Assembly: GCF_051131705.1 (NCBI RefSeq)
Contig: NZ_CP180316.1
Span: 2,914,001 to 2,978,000 of the forward strand
Source of the DNA: Arthrobacter_M sp030063245
GTDB taxonomy: Bacteria; Actinomycetota; Actinomycetes; Actinomycetales; Micrococcaceae
Direction: 5' to 3'
DNA: 64,000 nt
The notes below the pieces were generated by a model. That model saw only the letters and a program-made list of their open reading frames with translations, was not told the origin of the DNA and did not search any database. Shown here piece after piece: positions 1 through 9,425 of this stretch (position 1 is the stretch's first letter; each line of letters starts with the position of its first letter). The position numbers and the translations under genes were made by a program.

Positions 1-1092
1 TGCCGGCTAAGGATCTCCTACTCGGAAGCGAACCGCCGGGTGTTCCTGGGCCGGGATCTTCTGCCTGCACTGTCCCTTACTGGGGAAATGATTGCGCCGA
101 AGTTCCCGGCCCTGGCAGCTGCGGCGGCCAGCGGGGACGCGTCCATTGAGTCCCTGATCAGGGTCTCCCGTGCCCTGCACAAGATGAAGCTCAAAACCGA
201 CCCGCACTCCCTTGCCATCATCGAGGGCGCACTCGCCGAGCAAACGAGGCTCACGGACCCGGATTGCCTGGATCCGCAGATCCGTCAATGGGTACTGGGG
301 GTCGACCAGAACGGGACCTCACCGACAGAAACCGAGCTGCAGGCCAGGCAGGGCGTGCACTACAAAGGCCTGTACCGCGGACTCCACCACTTGGAAATCC
401 ATGCGGACCAGCCACAGTATGAGACGTTGCTGACGGTGATGAATACCGGCACGAACCCGCGGTCCTTGACAGTCGTGGAAAGAGCGATGGATACCCGCAC
501 GCGGCAGCAGCGCCTGCTCGATGCGCTGGTGACCGGGTGTGGTATCGCGCTACAGACCGGTGACCTGCCTGAAGCGGGCGGTCACCGGCCCAACATCATG
601 GTAACCATCGATTACCATGAACTCTTCAACCGGCTGGAGACCGGGCGCTCGACGGGCCGGTTCGCCTTCACGGGGCCCGTTGACGCCGGCAACATCCGCC
701 GGCTTGCCTGCGATGCCAATCTGATCCCGATCGTGCTCGGCGGGAGTGGCCAGATTCTCAACTACGGGCGCCGGCGACGATTCCATACCCGGGCCCAGCG
801 TCTGGCGATCATTGCAAGGGACAAAGGCTGTATTCGGCCCGGCTGCACGATGCCCGCAGCATGGACCGAAGTCCATCACATCGATTTCTGGGAAAACGGC
901 GGGGAAACCGATGTCAACACAGGAGCTTTAACGTGTTCCTTCGATCACCATGTCGTCCATGCTGGTCAGGCGAAGATCATCCTCATCGATGACATACCTC
1001 ATTGGGTGGCATCTCCGGATGTCGACCCTGCCCAAAAACCGCGCCGCAACAGATTCTTCAATCCACCCGCCCTCTCCGGTCCCGTGCCGTGA
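1..1092 (+). CDS. DUF222 / HNH endonuclease-like protein (5' partial)
   Basis: The reading frame is open from the first base of the window, so the gene begins upstream and only its C-terminal part is seen. The visible start, a Tyr-Ser-Glu-Ala-rich stretch followed by LARD-like residues (FLGRDLLPAL), fits the DUF222 (13E12 repeat) helical domain. The C-terminus has an HNH motif: a CIRPGC cysteine pair, then EVHHIDFW and a final FDHHVVH, the expected layout of a zinc-stabilised beta-beta-alpha metal nuclease. Such proteins are multi-copy in Micrococcaceae and related actinobacteria; their biological role is unclear and they are suspected of mobile or selfish behaviour. The GTG at 40 is an internal codon, not the likely start. 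Function as an active nuclease is inferred from the motif only. Confidence 0.85.
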   Translation, partial: CRLRISYSEANRRVFLGRDLLPALSLTGEMIAPKFPALAAAAASGDASIESLIRVSRALHKMKLKTDPHSLAIIEGALAEQTRLTDPDCLDPQIRQWVLGVDQNGTSPTETELQARQGVHYKGLYRGLHHLEIHADQPQYETLLTVMNTGTNPRSLTVVERAMDTRTRQQRLLDALVTGCGIALQTGDLPEAGGHRPNIMVTIDYHELFNRLETGRSTGRFAFTGPVDAGNIRRLACDANLIPIVLGGSGQILNYGRRRRFHTRAQRLAIIARDKGCIRPGCTMPAAWTEVHHIDFWENGGETDVNTGALTCSFDHHVVHAGQAKIILIDDIPHWVASPDVDPAQKPRRNRFFNPPALSGPVP

Positions 1093-1224
1093 CCGTTAAC
1101 CAGTCCAATGGCGCGGTCATGAGCGAACGCGCCCCGTTGTGCCACTGCCAGCCACCGCGCAAGGTTCCGCCACGACCCGGCGCTGCGCGGATTCGGCCAC
1201 AACCGGGATCGCCGGGAGATTCAT

Positions 1225-1554
1225 TCAACGGTATTTGTAGCTTCGTGACTGCCAGCAGTTCGTGTGCCAATGCCGGCGGTCCGTCAGGGCGGATGCCGCG
1301 CCGAAGAGGGAATCTTCCTGCCACACGACCAGGTGTGCCACGCCGGGCTGGACGGGCCTGTGGCAGCCCGGGCAGGTGTAGATTTTGGCGGCGTTCCGCG
1401 CCGTCACGGGCCGCACCATCCACTCGCCGTCGGGCGCGGACTCGCGGTGCGGGAAGCCCGAGCGGGCCCGCTCCAGATCGAGGTCTTCGGGAGCGGCGTT
1501 CTGCTGGGCCGCCCTGCCGCCAGCGGCGCGGCGGGGGCGGTTGGAACGGGGCAT
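1225..1554 (-). CDS. Small CxxC protein, conserved next to nucS (often named ATP/GTP-binding protein)
   Basis: A 109-residue protein with a basic N-terminus (SNRPRRAAGG) and a compact C-terminal half bearing YTCPGCHRP and, about 30 residues on, RRHWHTNCW, which together could bind one zinc ion. Similar small proteins are widespread in actinobacteria under the name ATP/GTP-binding protein, but I see no Walker motif and would not defend nucleotide binding. It is transcribed divergently from nucS with about 90 bp between the starts, so the two may share a promoter region. The function is unknown; a zinc-ribbon nucleic-acid-binding role is a guess from the cysteine/histidine pattern and basic residues. 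Confidence 0.75.
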   Translation of the reverse strand: MPRSNRPRRAAGGRAAQQNAAPEDLDLERARSGFPHRESAPDGEWMVRPVTARNAAKIYTCPGCHRPVQPGVAHLVVWQEDSLFGAASALTDRRHWHTNCWQSRSYKYR

Positions 1555-1646
1555 GGATCCATTCTGCCTTAGTTCAGCCAGAAGCCGGACGGACTTGGGA
1601 CCGGCCGGAAGGATGCGGACCCGGGCGGGACGGTAGAGTACTGTGC

Positions 1647-2342
1647 GTGCGTTTAGTTATAGCTCGTTGCTCCGTAGATTACGTCGGCCGCCTTAAGGCT
1701 CATCTGCCGTTGGCCATCCGACTGCTGTTGGTCAAAGCGGACGGCTCGGTCCTGGTCCATTCCGACGGCGGCTCCTATAAGCCGCTGAACTGGATGAGTC
1801 CCCCGGCGACGGTCAGGAGGACGACGCCGGCACAAACAGAGCTGGAGGAGGGCGTCCGGGAGCAATGGGTGGTCCAGTCGGCCAAGACCGATGACCGGCT
1901 GATCATCAATATATATGAGCAGCTCCATGACAGCAGCCACGATCTGGGAGTCGATCCGGGCCTGATCAAGGACGGGGTTGAAGCCGATCTGCAGCGTCTG
2001 CTGGCCGCGCAGATCCATACTTTGGGCGAGGGCTTCACGCTGATCCGCCGCGAATATTTCACGGCAATCGGACCGGTGGATATCCTGGCCCGGGACGCAA
2101 CGGGTGGCACTGTCGCCGTGGAACTCAAGCGCCGGGGCGATATAGACGGCGTGGAGCAGCTGACTCGTTACCTTGAGCTGCTGAACCGGGACCCGCTGCT
2201 GGCACCGGTCCGCGGCGTGTTTGCCGCGCAGCAAATCAAGCCGCAGGCCAAGGTACTGGCCGTTGACCGCGGGATCGAGTGCCTCACGCTGGATTATGAC
2301 GCTATGCGCGGAGTGGATGACACCTCCTCTCGGTTGTTCTAG
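1647..2342 (+). CDS. nucS: Endonuclease NucS (mismatch-specific)
   Basis: NucS (EndoMS) cuts both strands at mismatched bases and is the core of the MutS/MutL-independent mismatch repair of actinobacteria. The predicted product is 231 residues, the usual length. The N-terminal DNA-binding half starts VRLVIARCSVDYVGRL. The C-terminal PD-(D/E)xK nuclease shows PVDILARD followed by AVELKRRG, giving the catalytic Asp and Glu-x-Lys. The protein ends DDTSSRLF, which resembles the sliding-clamp-binding tail of the family. I chose the GTG at 1647 because family similarity begins there; the same frame is open further upstream but that part is low-complexity and overlaps the divergent small gene. NucS is reported to correct mismatches but not indels, which matters for the repeats described in the findings. 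Confidence 0.93.
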   Translation: MRLVIARCSVDYVGRLKAHLPLAIRLLLVKADGSVLVHSDGGSYKPLNWMSPPATVRRTTPAQTELEEGVREQWVVQSAKTDDRLIINIYEQLHDSSHDLGVDPGLIKDGVEADLQRLLAAQIHTLGEGFTLIRREYFTAIGPVDILARDATGGTVAVELKRRGDIDGVEQLTRYLELLNRDPLLAPVRGVFAAQQIKPQAKVLAVDRGIECLTLDYDAMRGVDDTSSRLF

Positions 2343-2384
2343 CGGGATTCAAGAGCCGACCGGCAGGCTGACTAGAATCGAAGC

Positions 2385-3692
2385 ATGACTTCAAATGCAT
2401 CGCCCGGGCAGGACAGCGGCAGCCTGGACAGGAAACTGTTGGCCGGCACGCTGGTGACGGACGGGACCATTACCGACGACGGCGTCCTGGCCATCGAGGG
2501 CGACAGGATTATTTACGCCGGCCCGGCTTCCGGTTATGACAGCTCGGTTTTTGACGGTGCAGGTTTTGACGGTGCGGACAAGACGGCGGCCGGAAGTCCG
2601 GAAGGCTCCGGTGGCATCGAACGGCTGGAGCTGGCCGCCGGCTCGTTGATCCTTCCCGGCCTGATCGACGTTCACAACCACGGCGGCAACGGCGGCGATT
2701 TTCCGGGGGCAGAGGAAGCCTCGGCACGTAAGGCGGTGGATTTCCTGCACCGCAGCGGCACCACGACGCTGCTGGCCAGCATGGTGACGGCATCGCGGGA
2801 GGACCTATTGAGGGGAATCGGCGTATATCTCGACATGACTCTCGAGGGGCTGCTGGCGGGCATCCATCTGGAAGGCCCGTTCCTCTCGCACGCCCGGTGC
2901 GGGGCTCAGGACCCGCAGTGGCTCCGTGAGCCCGATCTGGAGCTGATGGCGGAACTGATCGACGCAGGGCAGGGTGAGATTGTCACGATGACCTACGCGC
3001 CCGAGCTTCCGGGGGCGGCCGCGCTGGTGGACCTGCTGACCGTACATGGGATTACGCCGTCCCTGGGACACACGGACTGCGATACAGCCACGGCGGCGGC
3101 GTCGCTGACGCAGGCGCGTGACGGCCTTTCCTCCACGGGCTTTGACGGCACGAGCGGGAGGCCGACCGTCACCCATCTGTTCAACGGTATGCCGCCGATG
3201 CATCACCGCTCCCCCGGTCCCGTGGCCGCGTGCCTGACCGCGGCCAAATCCGGGTATGCCGCCGTCGAGCTCGTCGCGGACGGCACCCATCTCGACCCGC
3301 AGACGGTCCGAATGGTGTTCGAGCTGGTCGGCGCCGCCAATGTCCTGCTGGTGACGGACTCGATGGCTGCGGCCGGGCTCTCCGACGGCCGCTACATGCT
3401 CGGTCCCTCACCTGTCACGGTCACCGGCGGGGTGGCCACCCTTGACGCGACCGGCTCGATTGCCGGCGGCACCGCGACGTTGCTCGATGTTCTGCGGCGC
3501 ACGATTGCCGCGGGGATACCGCTGCAGGACGCGGTGCTCTCGGCAACGGCGGTTCCTGCCGGTGTCCTGGGGTTGTCGGACGAGGTTGGGGGGCTGCGGC
3601 GTGGGCTGCGCGCCGACGCCGTCGTGGTGGATGCGGACCTGAAGCTTTCGGCGGTGCTGCGGCAAGGGGCGTGGCTGCAGGCCTGGTCCTGA
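2385..3692 (+). CDS. nagA: N-acetylglucosamine-6-phosphate deacetylase
   Basis: NagA removes acetate from GlcNAc-6-phosphate to give glucosamine-6-phosphate during amino-sugar and cell-wall recycling. The 435-residue sequence has the amidohydrolase landmarks in order: DVHNHGGNGGDF (metal-site HxH), GIHLEGPFLS (metal-binding Glu), PSLGHTDCD and VTHLFNGMPPMHHR (metal/substrate histidines), VADGTHLDP, and VTDSMAAAG with the catalytic Asp. A Gly/Asp-rich insertion sits near residues 45-75 (DGAGFDGADK), before the first metal motif. The gene stands alone: nucS ends 42 bp upstream and a long leader for the cold-shock gene follows. Cytoplasmic. Identification is firm. Confidence 0.93.
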   Translation: MTSNASPGQDSGSLDRKLLAGTLVTDGTITDDGVLAIEGDRIIYAGPASGYDSSVFDGAGFDGADKTAAGSPEGSGGIERLELAAGSLILPGLIDVHNHGGNGGDFPGAEEASARKAVDFLHRSGTTTLLASMVTASREDLLRGIGVYLDMTLEGLLAGIHLEGPFLSHARCGAQDPQWLREPDLELMAELIDAGQGEIVTMTYAPELPGAAALVDLLTVHGITPSLGHTDCDTATAAASLTQARDGLSSTGFDGTSGRPTVTHLFNGMPPMHHRSPGPVAACLTAAKSGYAAVELVADGTHLDPQTVRMVFELVGAANVLLVTDSMAAAGLSDGRYMLGPSPVTVTGGVATLDATGSIAGGTATLLDVLRRTIAAGIPLQDAVLSATAVPAGVLGLSDEVGGLRRGLRADAVVVDADLKLSAVLRQGAWLQAWS

Positions 3693-4023
3693 GCGGTACT
3701 GTATCTCATCAGCCGCTCGGTCGTCGGTCCTTTGTCACACCTCGGCCGCTTAGGACAGATTAGGATACCCATTTCTCCGGGGAAATTGACCGAAACAGTT
3801 AACAAATGGGGGAATAGTTCCCCCGTTCGTTGACCGGTGGAATGAGTCATGTAATGCTTATCCCAGTCTTTGTGTACGTGGTTTTCGTGCTCGCAAGACG
3901 TGTTGCGAGCGTGGAGCTCTCCGGATGAACGGACGTCCGTTTCACCCGGCTTTCCTCCCGCGGTGTGACTAGGTTCCGGACGAAATGTGCGGAGCTGAAC
4001 AGTTCCAATATGAGGAGAAATAC
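3693..4023 (+). other. Intergenic region: cspA promoter and structured leader
   Basis: No gene is seen here. The stretch holds a small hairpin (GGGGGAA / TTCCCCC around 3808-3824), a possible promoter near 3830, then two leader structures: an 8-bp stem with arms at 3889-3896 and 3903-3910, and a perfect 14-base palindrome at 3928-3941. A ribosome binding site, GAGGAG, lies at about 4012-4017, just before the cspA ATG. A long structured 5' leader is typical of cold-shock mRNAs; that this one senses temperature is inference. Confidence 0.6.
3830..3857 (+). promoter_or_regulatory. Possible cspA promoter
   Basis: TTGACC at 3830-3835 is followed after 16 bases by TAATGC at 3852-3857, a weak match to a sigma-70-type -10 box. 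Transcription from here would give a leader of about 160 bases, in line with cold-shock genes. The -10 match is poor, so this is tentative. Confidence 0.3.
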
Positions 4024-4227
4024 ATGGCACAGGGAACCGTCAAGTGGTTCAACGCAGAAAAGGGCTTCGGCTTCATCACTCCCGATGATGCAGATGGCGA
4101 CGTGTTCGTTCACTACTCTGAGATTCAGTCCGGCGGCTTCAAGAGCCTGGAAGAGAACCAGCGGGTTCAGTTCGAGATCGGTCAGGGCGCCAAGGGCCCT
4201 CAGGCCACGGGAGTAACCCCTCTCTAA
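4024..4227 (+). CDS. Cold-shock protein (CspA family)
   Basis: A 67-residue single cold-shock domain protein that binds single-stranded RNA/DNA and melts mRNA structure. RNP1 (KGFGFITP) and RNP2 (DVFVHYSEI) are both intact, and the domain fills the whole protein. The ATG at 4024 starts the canonical MAQGTVKWFN and is preceded by GAGGAG at a good distance; a longer in-frame start at 3985 is not needed. It is monocistronic, with a long leader upstream and a strong terminator downstream. Cytoplasmic. Confidence 0.96.
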   Translation: MAQGTVKWFNAEKGFGFITPDDADGDVFVHYSEIQSGGFKSLEENQRVQFEIGQGAKGPQATGVTPL

Positions 4228-4298
4228 GTGCCGTCGGTTCTCTAAGTGCCGTCGGTCCCCTGACCGTGCCGTTCTCCGGCAGTGTCTGGGCCAGCGGA

Positions 4299-4335
4299 CA
4301 GACGATCCCCGGCCGGCGCCGGGGATCATCTGTTT
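4299..4335 (+). terminator. Intrinsic terminator after the cold-shock gene
   Basis: GATCCCCGG at 4304-4312 pairs perfectly with CCGGGGATC at 4319-4327; the stem extends outward (CAGA / TCTG) with one mismatch and is followed by TGTTTAATTA. The loop is six bases. Placement 75-100 bases past the cspA stop makes it the likely end of that transcript. Confidence 0.75.
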
Positions 4336-4341
4336 AATTAT

Positions 4342-4419
4342 CTGCAGCTTAAATACCCGCGGCGGACCACTCAGGTGTTCCCTTGCCTGCAGCTTAAATT
4401 CCTGCATCGGACCGCTCAG
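4342..4419. repeat. Imperfect 33-bp direct repeat, two copies
   Basis: CTGCAGCTTAAAT begins at 4342 and again at 4387. The 33-base units (4342-4374 and 4387-4419) end in CACTCAG and CGCTCAG and agree at all but about six positions, giving a 45-bp period. The repeat lies between the cspA terminator and the convergent mprF-like gene. No function is evident. Confidence 0.6.
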
Positions 4420-4488
4420 CGGCAACATGGATCCGGAAGCATACGGGCCCTTCGGCAGAAGCTGATGACGGTCCGCATTGGGACAGCG

Positions 4489-7152
4489 TCAGGAGACCAG
4501 CGTCCGCAGCAGTCGCGCAGTCTGCCGGACCGATAGGTCCGGCAGATACGCCGAAGACAGCGCCCGTCCAACCGCCGGCAGCGTCAGCGGATCGGGGTAC
4601 ATCATGTACAGGGTGCGGTATTCCGGCTGGAAGCGGGATTTGAAGTGCGCCAGCGAACGGAATCCGTACACGGGTTCCAAGGCCTTTCCCACAATGTTGA
4701 GCAGCCGCGCCAAGGCGGCGTCCTGCAGCGGCAGGTCCGCGCCGCCGGATCGCGCGTCTCCAGATCCCGCGTCTCCCGCCCCAGCGTCTCCCGCCCCAGC
4801 GTCACCGGATCCATCGTCACCGGATCCCGCAGCCCCGCCGCCGCCTCCATCTCTGGTTTCGCCGCGTTCCGGAGCCAGCGGCGAACCGGACAGCGAAATG
4901 ACCTCCACCGAGTCGCGCAGCTTCAATACGGCGGAGGCAATGAGAAACTCCATCACGCCGGAGAAGCCGTCGCTACGGCGCCGCATGAAGTCCAGGGTCC
5001 AGCTGACCACGGCCCCGTCGGCAAACACCGGGAGCCAGCTGGTGACCCCGTGCACGCTGCCGTCCCCGTCCACGGCCAGCGCGCAGAGCACGTCGTCGTC
5101 CTTCAGCTCCTCAAGACCACCCAGGGTGAAGCCCATTTCCGGAACCGGCTTCCGGGCGGCCCATTCCTCGGAGACCTCGGAGAGCTGTTGGCGCAGGTGG
5201 CCCGGCAACTCCCGGTACGAGGACCACCGCACGCTGATGCCCAGTTTCCGGGCCTTGTTCAGCGCGGTCCGGACGTTCTGCCACTCTTTGCCCTTGAACT
5301 CGAGCTCACCGATGCGCAGCCGTGTTTCCTGTGCCACCGGCGCCCGGTTGAATCCCGCGGCCCGCAGCTGCGGCCACAATGTCCCGGTCACGGAGTAAAA
5401 GCACGGCGTGAGCGCCCGTTCGGCGCAGTAGTCCAGGAATCCTTCCACCGCGCCGACCTGCGCCGCGGGTTCGCCGAACGGTCCGGCCACGGTCAGGGCC
5501 ACGGTGCCGTGCTCCTGATAGGCGAGCCCGGCCTTGCCGTCGGCGGTAAACCAGTATTCGTTGTTCCGCCACAGCGCCATCCAGGAGAGGGAATCGCCGC
5601 CGGTGCGGATCAGCCGGCGCGCCCGGTCCAACGCACCTTCCTCCCGCAGCCGGCGCCGGCCCTGCAGCAGGAACGCGGTCAGAACCCCCAGCAGGACCAC
5701 GGTCCAGAACAGTGGACCGCAGAGATGGAAGAGCAGCGACTCCAGTGCGTCCCGGCGGGCGAATGTGCCCCCCAGCTGTTCCGGGAGCGGCAGCGGCAGA
5801 TACTGGCGCGCCAGCTCGGCCAGCAGCGGACGAAGCCCCCCGGGCGGCCGTTGCAGTCCGCCGTTTGAGATCCACGCGGCACTGTAGCTGCCCGTCAGCA
5901 CCAGTCCGGTGACCACAATCAGCGCCAGCAGACGCTGCCAGACCCGACGAGAGGTAAACACCGTGAACCGCCGACGGTACAGAAACAGCACGACGGCGAT
6001 CAGCAGGGGCGTCAGCGCCACCGGCAAAAAATGGGCGAAGCCGGAGCCCAGCATGGTGGTGTGCGAATGCGGCACGTAAAGCGGGACCCGGGAAATGAGC
6101 CAGAGGTAAGTGAAGGAAAGGGCGGCGACGAGGGTCTGGACGCCGACGACGATCCAGACAGCCAGCCGGTGTCCACGCCGCAGACCCTCGGCGCACACCA
6201 GCAGCAGGAGCGCGGGGACGACGGCGAGTCCCAAGGTCAGGGTGCCACCCAGGCCGCCGGCCGTCTGCGCGAGCTGCAGGCAGGACGCGTCGATGGTGGA
6301 GCCACAGCTGGCCTGCAGCTCGTTCACCGTCGGCACGGGGTTGAGCACAATGTCCCGCACGATCGTCAGCGGTCCCGACGGGCTCTTGGCCACCGCCGCC
6401 AACAATGGACCGGCGGCGAAGACCGCAACCACGATCGAGAGCATATTCCTTATTTCACGGGCGGACGAGCGGTGGAACCGGACCTCCGCCGTGTCCGTCG
6501 TGGTCCACCGTCCAATGGCCAGTCCCGCCAGCGCACCGGCCAGCGCCAGGACCGCTTCCGCATGTCCGACGTACAGGACGAGCATCAGGGCGACGGCGAA
6601 CACTCCGACCCGCAGCCGGCGTCGCCACAGCGGGCCGAGCCGGGCGGCGGCCGCCAGTGCACAGGCCGCCACCGCTGGATACGGCCCCAACTGTGCCGCG
6701 TCCGCCATCTGTCCCAGCCAGCCGTCCCCGGCGTATCGTGCCAGCTGCGTGACCCCCGAGAACACAAGGACCGCTGCGACATTCCCGCCGAAAAATGTCA
6801 ATGCCGCCGGCAGGGAACCGGCCCGCCGCTCAAGCAAACCGACGGCCCCGGCGATGAGCACGGTGGACACGATGTACGCCGCCGGATTGGTGGCGAAGAA
6901 GATGGCCGTGAACAGGGTCCACCAGTGCCCATCCCGGTAATGCTGCAGCTGGCCGCTGATCTCGTTGAGCTGGCCCGACCCCGGTCCGGCCAACAGGCTG
7001 CCGGTGAGGGCGGCCAGCCCCCAGAAAATCACCAGGACGGCCACCGTGAAGGGCGTGCGCCGGAGCGGCCAGCGCAGCCGCTCACTCCAGCGTGCTCGGC
7101 GCTGCGCCGCAACGGCACCGGTGACCAGGCTCAGTTTTGTCAGCAGGTCCAC
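4489..7152 (-). CDS. MprF-like integral membrane protein with C-terminal DUF2156 domain
   Basis: An 887-residue protein. Roughly residues 1-470 are polytopic membrane (around ten or more hydrophobic segments; the first is VAVLVIFWGLAALTGSLLA), with a rhomboid-like HWWTLFTAIFFATNP stretch near residue 80. The C-terminal third is a DUF2156 (lysyl-phosphatidylglycerol synthetase C-terminal) domain of GNAT fold, with VAGPFGEP, WQNVRTALNKARKLG and GFTLGGLEEL. Proteins of this class transfer an amino acid from tRNA to phosphatidylglycerol or flip the product, lowering surface charge; substrate cannot be told here. A Gly/Asp/Ala repeat tract (about residues 775-805, DNA 4754-4860) interrupts the DUF2156 domain. 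It follows DUF2550 by only seven bases, so it may be the distal gene of the atp transcript. Confidence 0.8.
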   Translation of the reverse strand: MDLLTKLSLVTGAVAAQRRARWSERLRWPLRRTPFTVAVLVIFWGLAALTGSLLAGPGSGQLNEISGQLQHYRDGHWWTLFTAIFFATNPAAYIVSTVLIAGAVGLLERRAGSLPAALTFFGGNVAAVLVFSGVTQLARYAGDGWLGQMADAAQLGPYPAVAACALAAAARLGPLWRRRLRVGVFAVALMLVLYVGHAEAVLALAGALAGLAIGRWTTTDTAEVRFHRSSAREIRNMLSIVVAVFAAGPLLAAVAKSPSGPLTIVRDIVLNPVPTVNELQASCGSTIDASCLQLAQTAGGLGGTLTLGLAVVPALLLLVCAEGLRRGHRLAVWIVVGVQTLVAALSFTYLWLISRVPLYVPHSHTTMLGSGFAHFLPVALTPLLIAVVLFLYRRRFTVFTSRRVWQRLLALIVVTGLVLTGSYSAAWISNGGLQRPPGGLRPLLAELARQYLPLPLPEQLGGTFARRDALESLLFHLCGPLFWTVVLLGVLTAFLLQGRRRLREEGALDRARRLIRTGGDSLSWMALWRNNEYWFTADGKAGLAYQEHGTVALTVAGPFGEPAAQVGAVEGFLDYCAERALTPCFYSVTGTLWPQLRAAGFNRAPVAQETRLRIGELEFKGKEWQNVRTALNKARKLGISVRWSSYRELPGHLRQQLSEVSEEWAARKPVPEMGFTLGGLEELKDDDVLCALAVDGDGSVHGVTSWLPVFADGAVVSWTLDFMRRRSDGFSGVMEFLIASAVLKLRDSVEVISLSGSPLAPERGETRDGGGGGAAGSGDDGSGDAGAGDAGAGDAGSGDARSGGADLPLQDAALARLLNIVGKALEPVYGFRSLAHFKSRFQPEYRTLYMMYPDPLTLPAVGRALSSAYLPDLSVRQTARLLRTLVS

Positions 7153-7159
7153 GGCGGAA

Positions 7160-7591
7160 CTACCGCCAGGTTCCGATGCCTATGACTGGGCCGGCTTCCA
7201 GCCAGGACGACAGGCCGGCGTAGGCGTCGAACTTCATGGCCATCAGCATTTCCCGGCCCTCGTAGCTCAAGGTGACGATGACGACGTCGGGCTGTACCTT
7301 AATGCGCTCGGATTCAGTGGGCTGCCGGCGCCCCAACAGCACGATCGAGCTGCGCCGGAAACTGTACCGCGCCCGCGGGCTCAAGGACAGCAGCCGGAAC
7401 CATTCCAGGTCCGCATCCTGATAACGACAAACCCCCATCTGCCACCGGTCTCCCGGCGAGCAAATGGAGGCGTCTACCGTGCCCAGTGCGCGCTGCAGTT
7501 GGAAGCGGCGCACCCCGAACAGGCACAGGACAAAAACAAACAGCAGGAAAAGCGCTGCGATGGCGATGAACGTGGTCCCAGGATCGTTCAT
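7160..7591 (-). CDS. DUF2550 family membrane-anchored protein
   Basis: A 143-residue protein with one N-terminal hydrophobic segment (FIAIAALFLLFVFVLCLFG) followed by a soluble domain of about 120 residues containing DRWQMGVCRY, SFRRSSIVLLGRRQP and VVIVTLSYEG. This is the DUF2550 protein that sits directly after atpC in mycobacteria and other actinobacteria. Its function is unknown; the constant location suggests a link to ATP synthase or simple co-transcription. I chose the ATG at 7591 (MNDPGTTF) because it places the membrane segment at the N-terminus; the same frame is open upstream inside atpC. Only 10 bases separate it from atpC. Confidence 0.85.
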   Translation of the reverse strand: MNDPGTTFIAIAALFLLFVFVLCLFGVRRFQLQRALGTVDASICSPGDRWQMGVCRYQDADLEWFRLLSLSPRARYSFRRSSIVLLGRRQPTESERIKVQPDVVIVTLSYEGREMLMAMKFDAYAGLSSWLEAGPVIGIGTWR

Positions 7592-7601
7592 CTGCCGGAA
7601 G

Positions 7602-7895
7602 CTATCGGATCCCCGCGTTGGCTGAACCGGCTGAGTCTTCCAACTGAGCGTTATCAGCAACGATGACGACCCGGTCGGTGTCCACCGAGAAGAACCCGCC
7701 GTCAACGGTCACGGAGATCCGGGCGCCGTCAACCGGCTCGATTGCCAGTTCACCTTCGGCCAGAATAGCCAGCAGCGGAGCGTGTCCCGGCAGGATTCCG
7801 ATCTCGCCGTCGCTGGTGCGGCCCTTGACCATCTTCGCTGCGCCGGACCAGACGAAATGGTCCGCCGCAACGATTTCAACCTCAAGTTGAGCCAT
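7602..7895 (-). CDS. atpC: ATP synthase F1 epsilon subunit
   Basis: The epsilon subunit joins the central stalk of F1 to the c-ring and, in many bacteria, limits ATP hydrolysis. The 97 residues cover the N-terminal beta-sandwich (LEVEIVAADHFVWSG, GEIGILPGHAPLLA, SVDGGFFSV-like) and then stop shortly after VVIVADNAQ. The C-terminal two-helix inhibitory domain present in E. coli (139 residues) and partly in mycobacteria is absent, replaced by about 15 residues. The start MAQLEVEI at 7895 is one base beyond the atpD stop, so translation is coupled. Last of the eight atp subunit genes. Confidence 0.94.
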   Translation of the reverse strand: MAQLEVEIVAADHFVWSGAAKMVKGRTSDGEIGILPGHAPLLAILAEGELAIEPVDGARISVTVDGGFFSVDTDRVVIVADNAQLEDSAGSANAGIR

Positions 7896-7896
7896 C

Positions 7897-9351
<1,455 letters not shown>

Positions 9352-9425
9352 CTCTCTCGCTTCAATCAGTAGATGGCGTGGGGTTAAGTCTAACGGGTCG
9401 GAACCTGGCTCCGGTCGCTGCGGTG

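Noticed and set aside
1002..1646. N-terminal extension of NucS
   Set aside because: The longer frame is Arg/Pro/Gly low-complexity and overlaps the divergent CxxC gene; NucS similarity starts at the GTG of 1647 and the usual length is reached from there.
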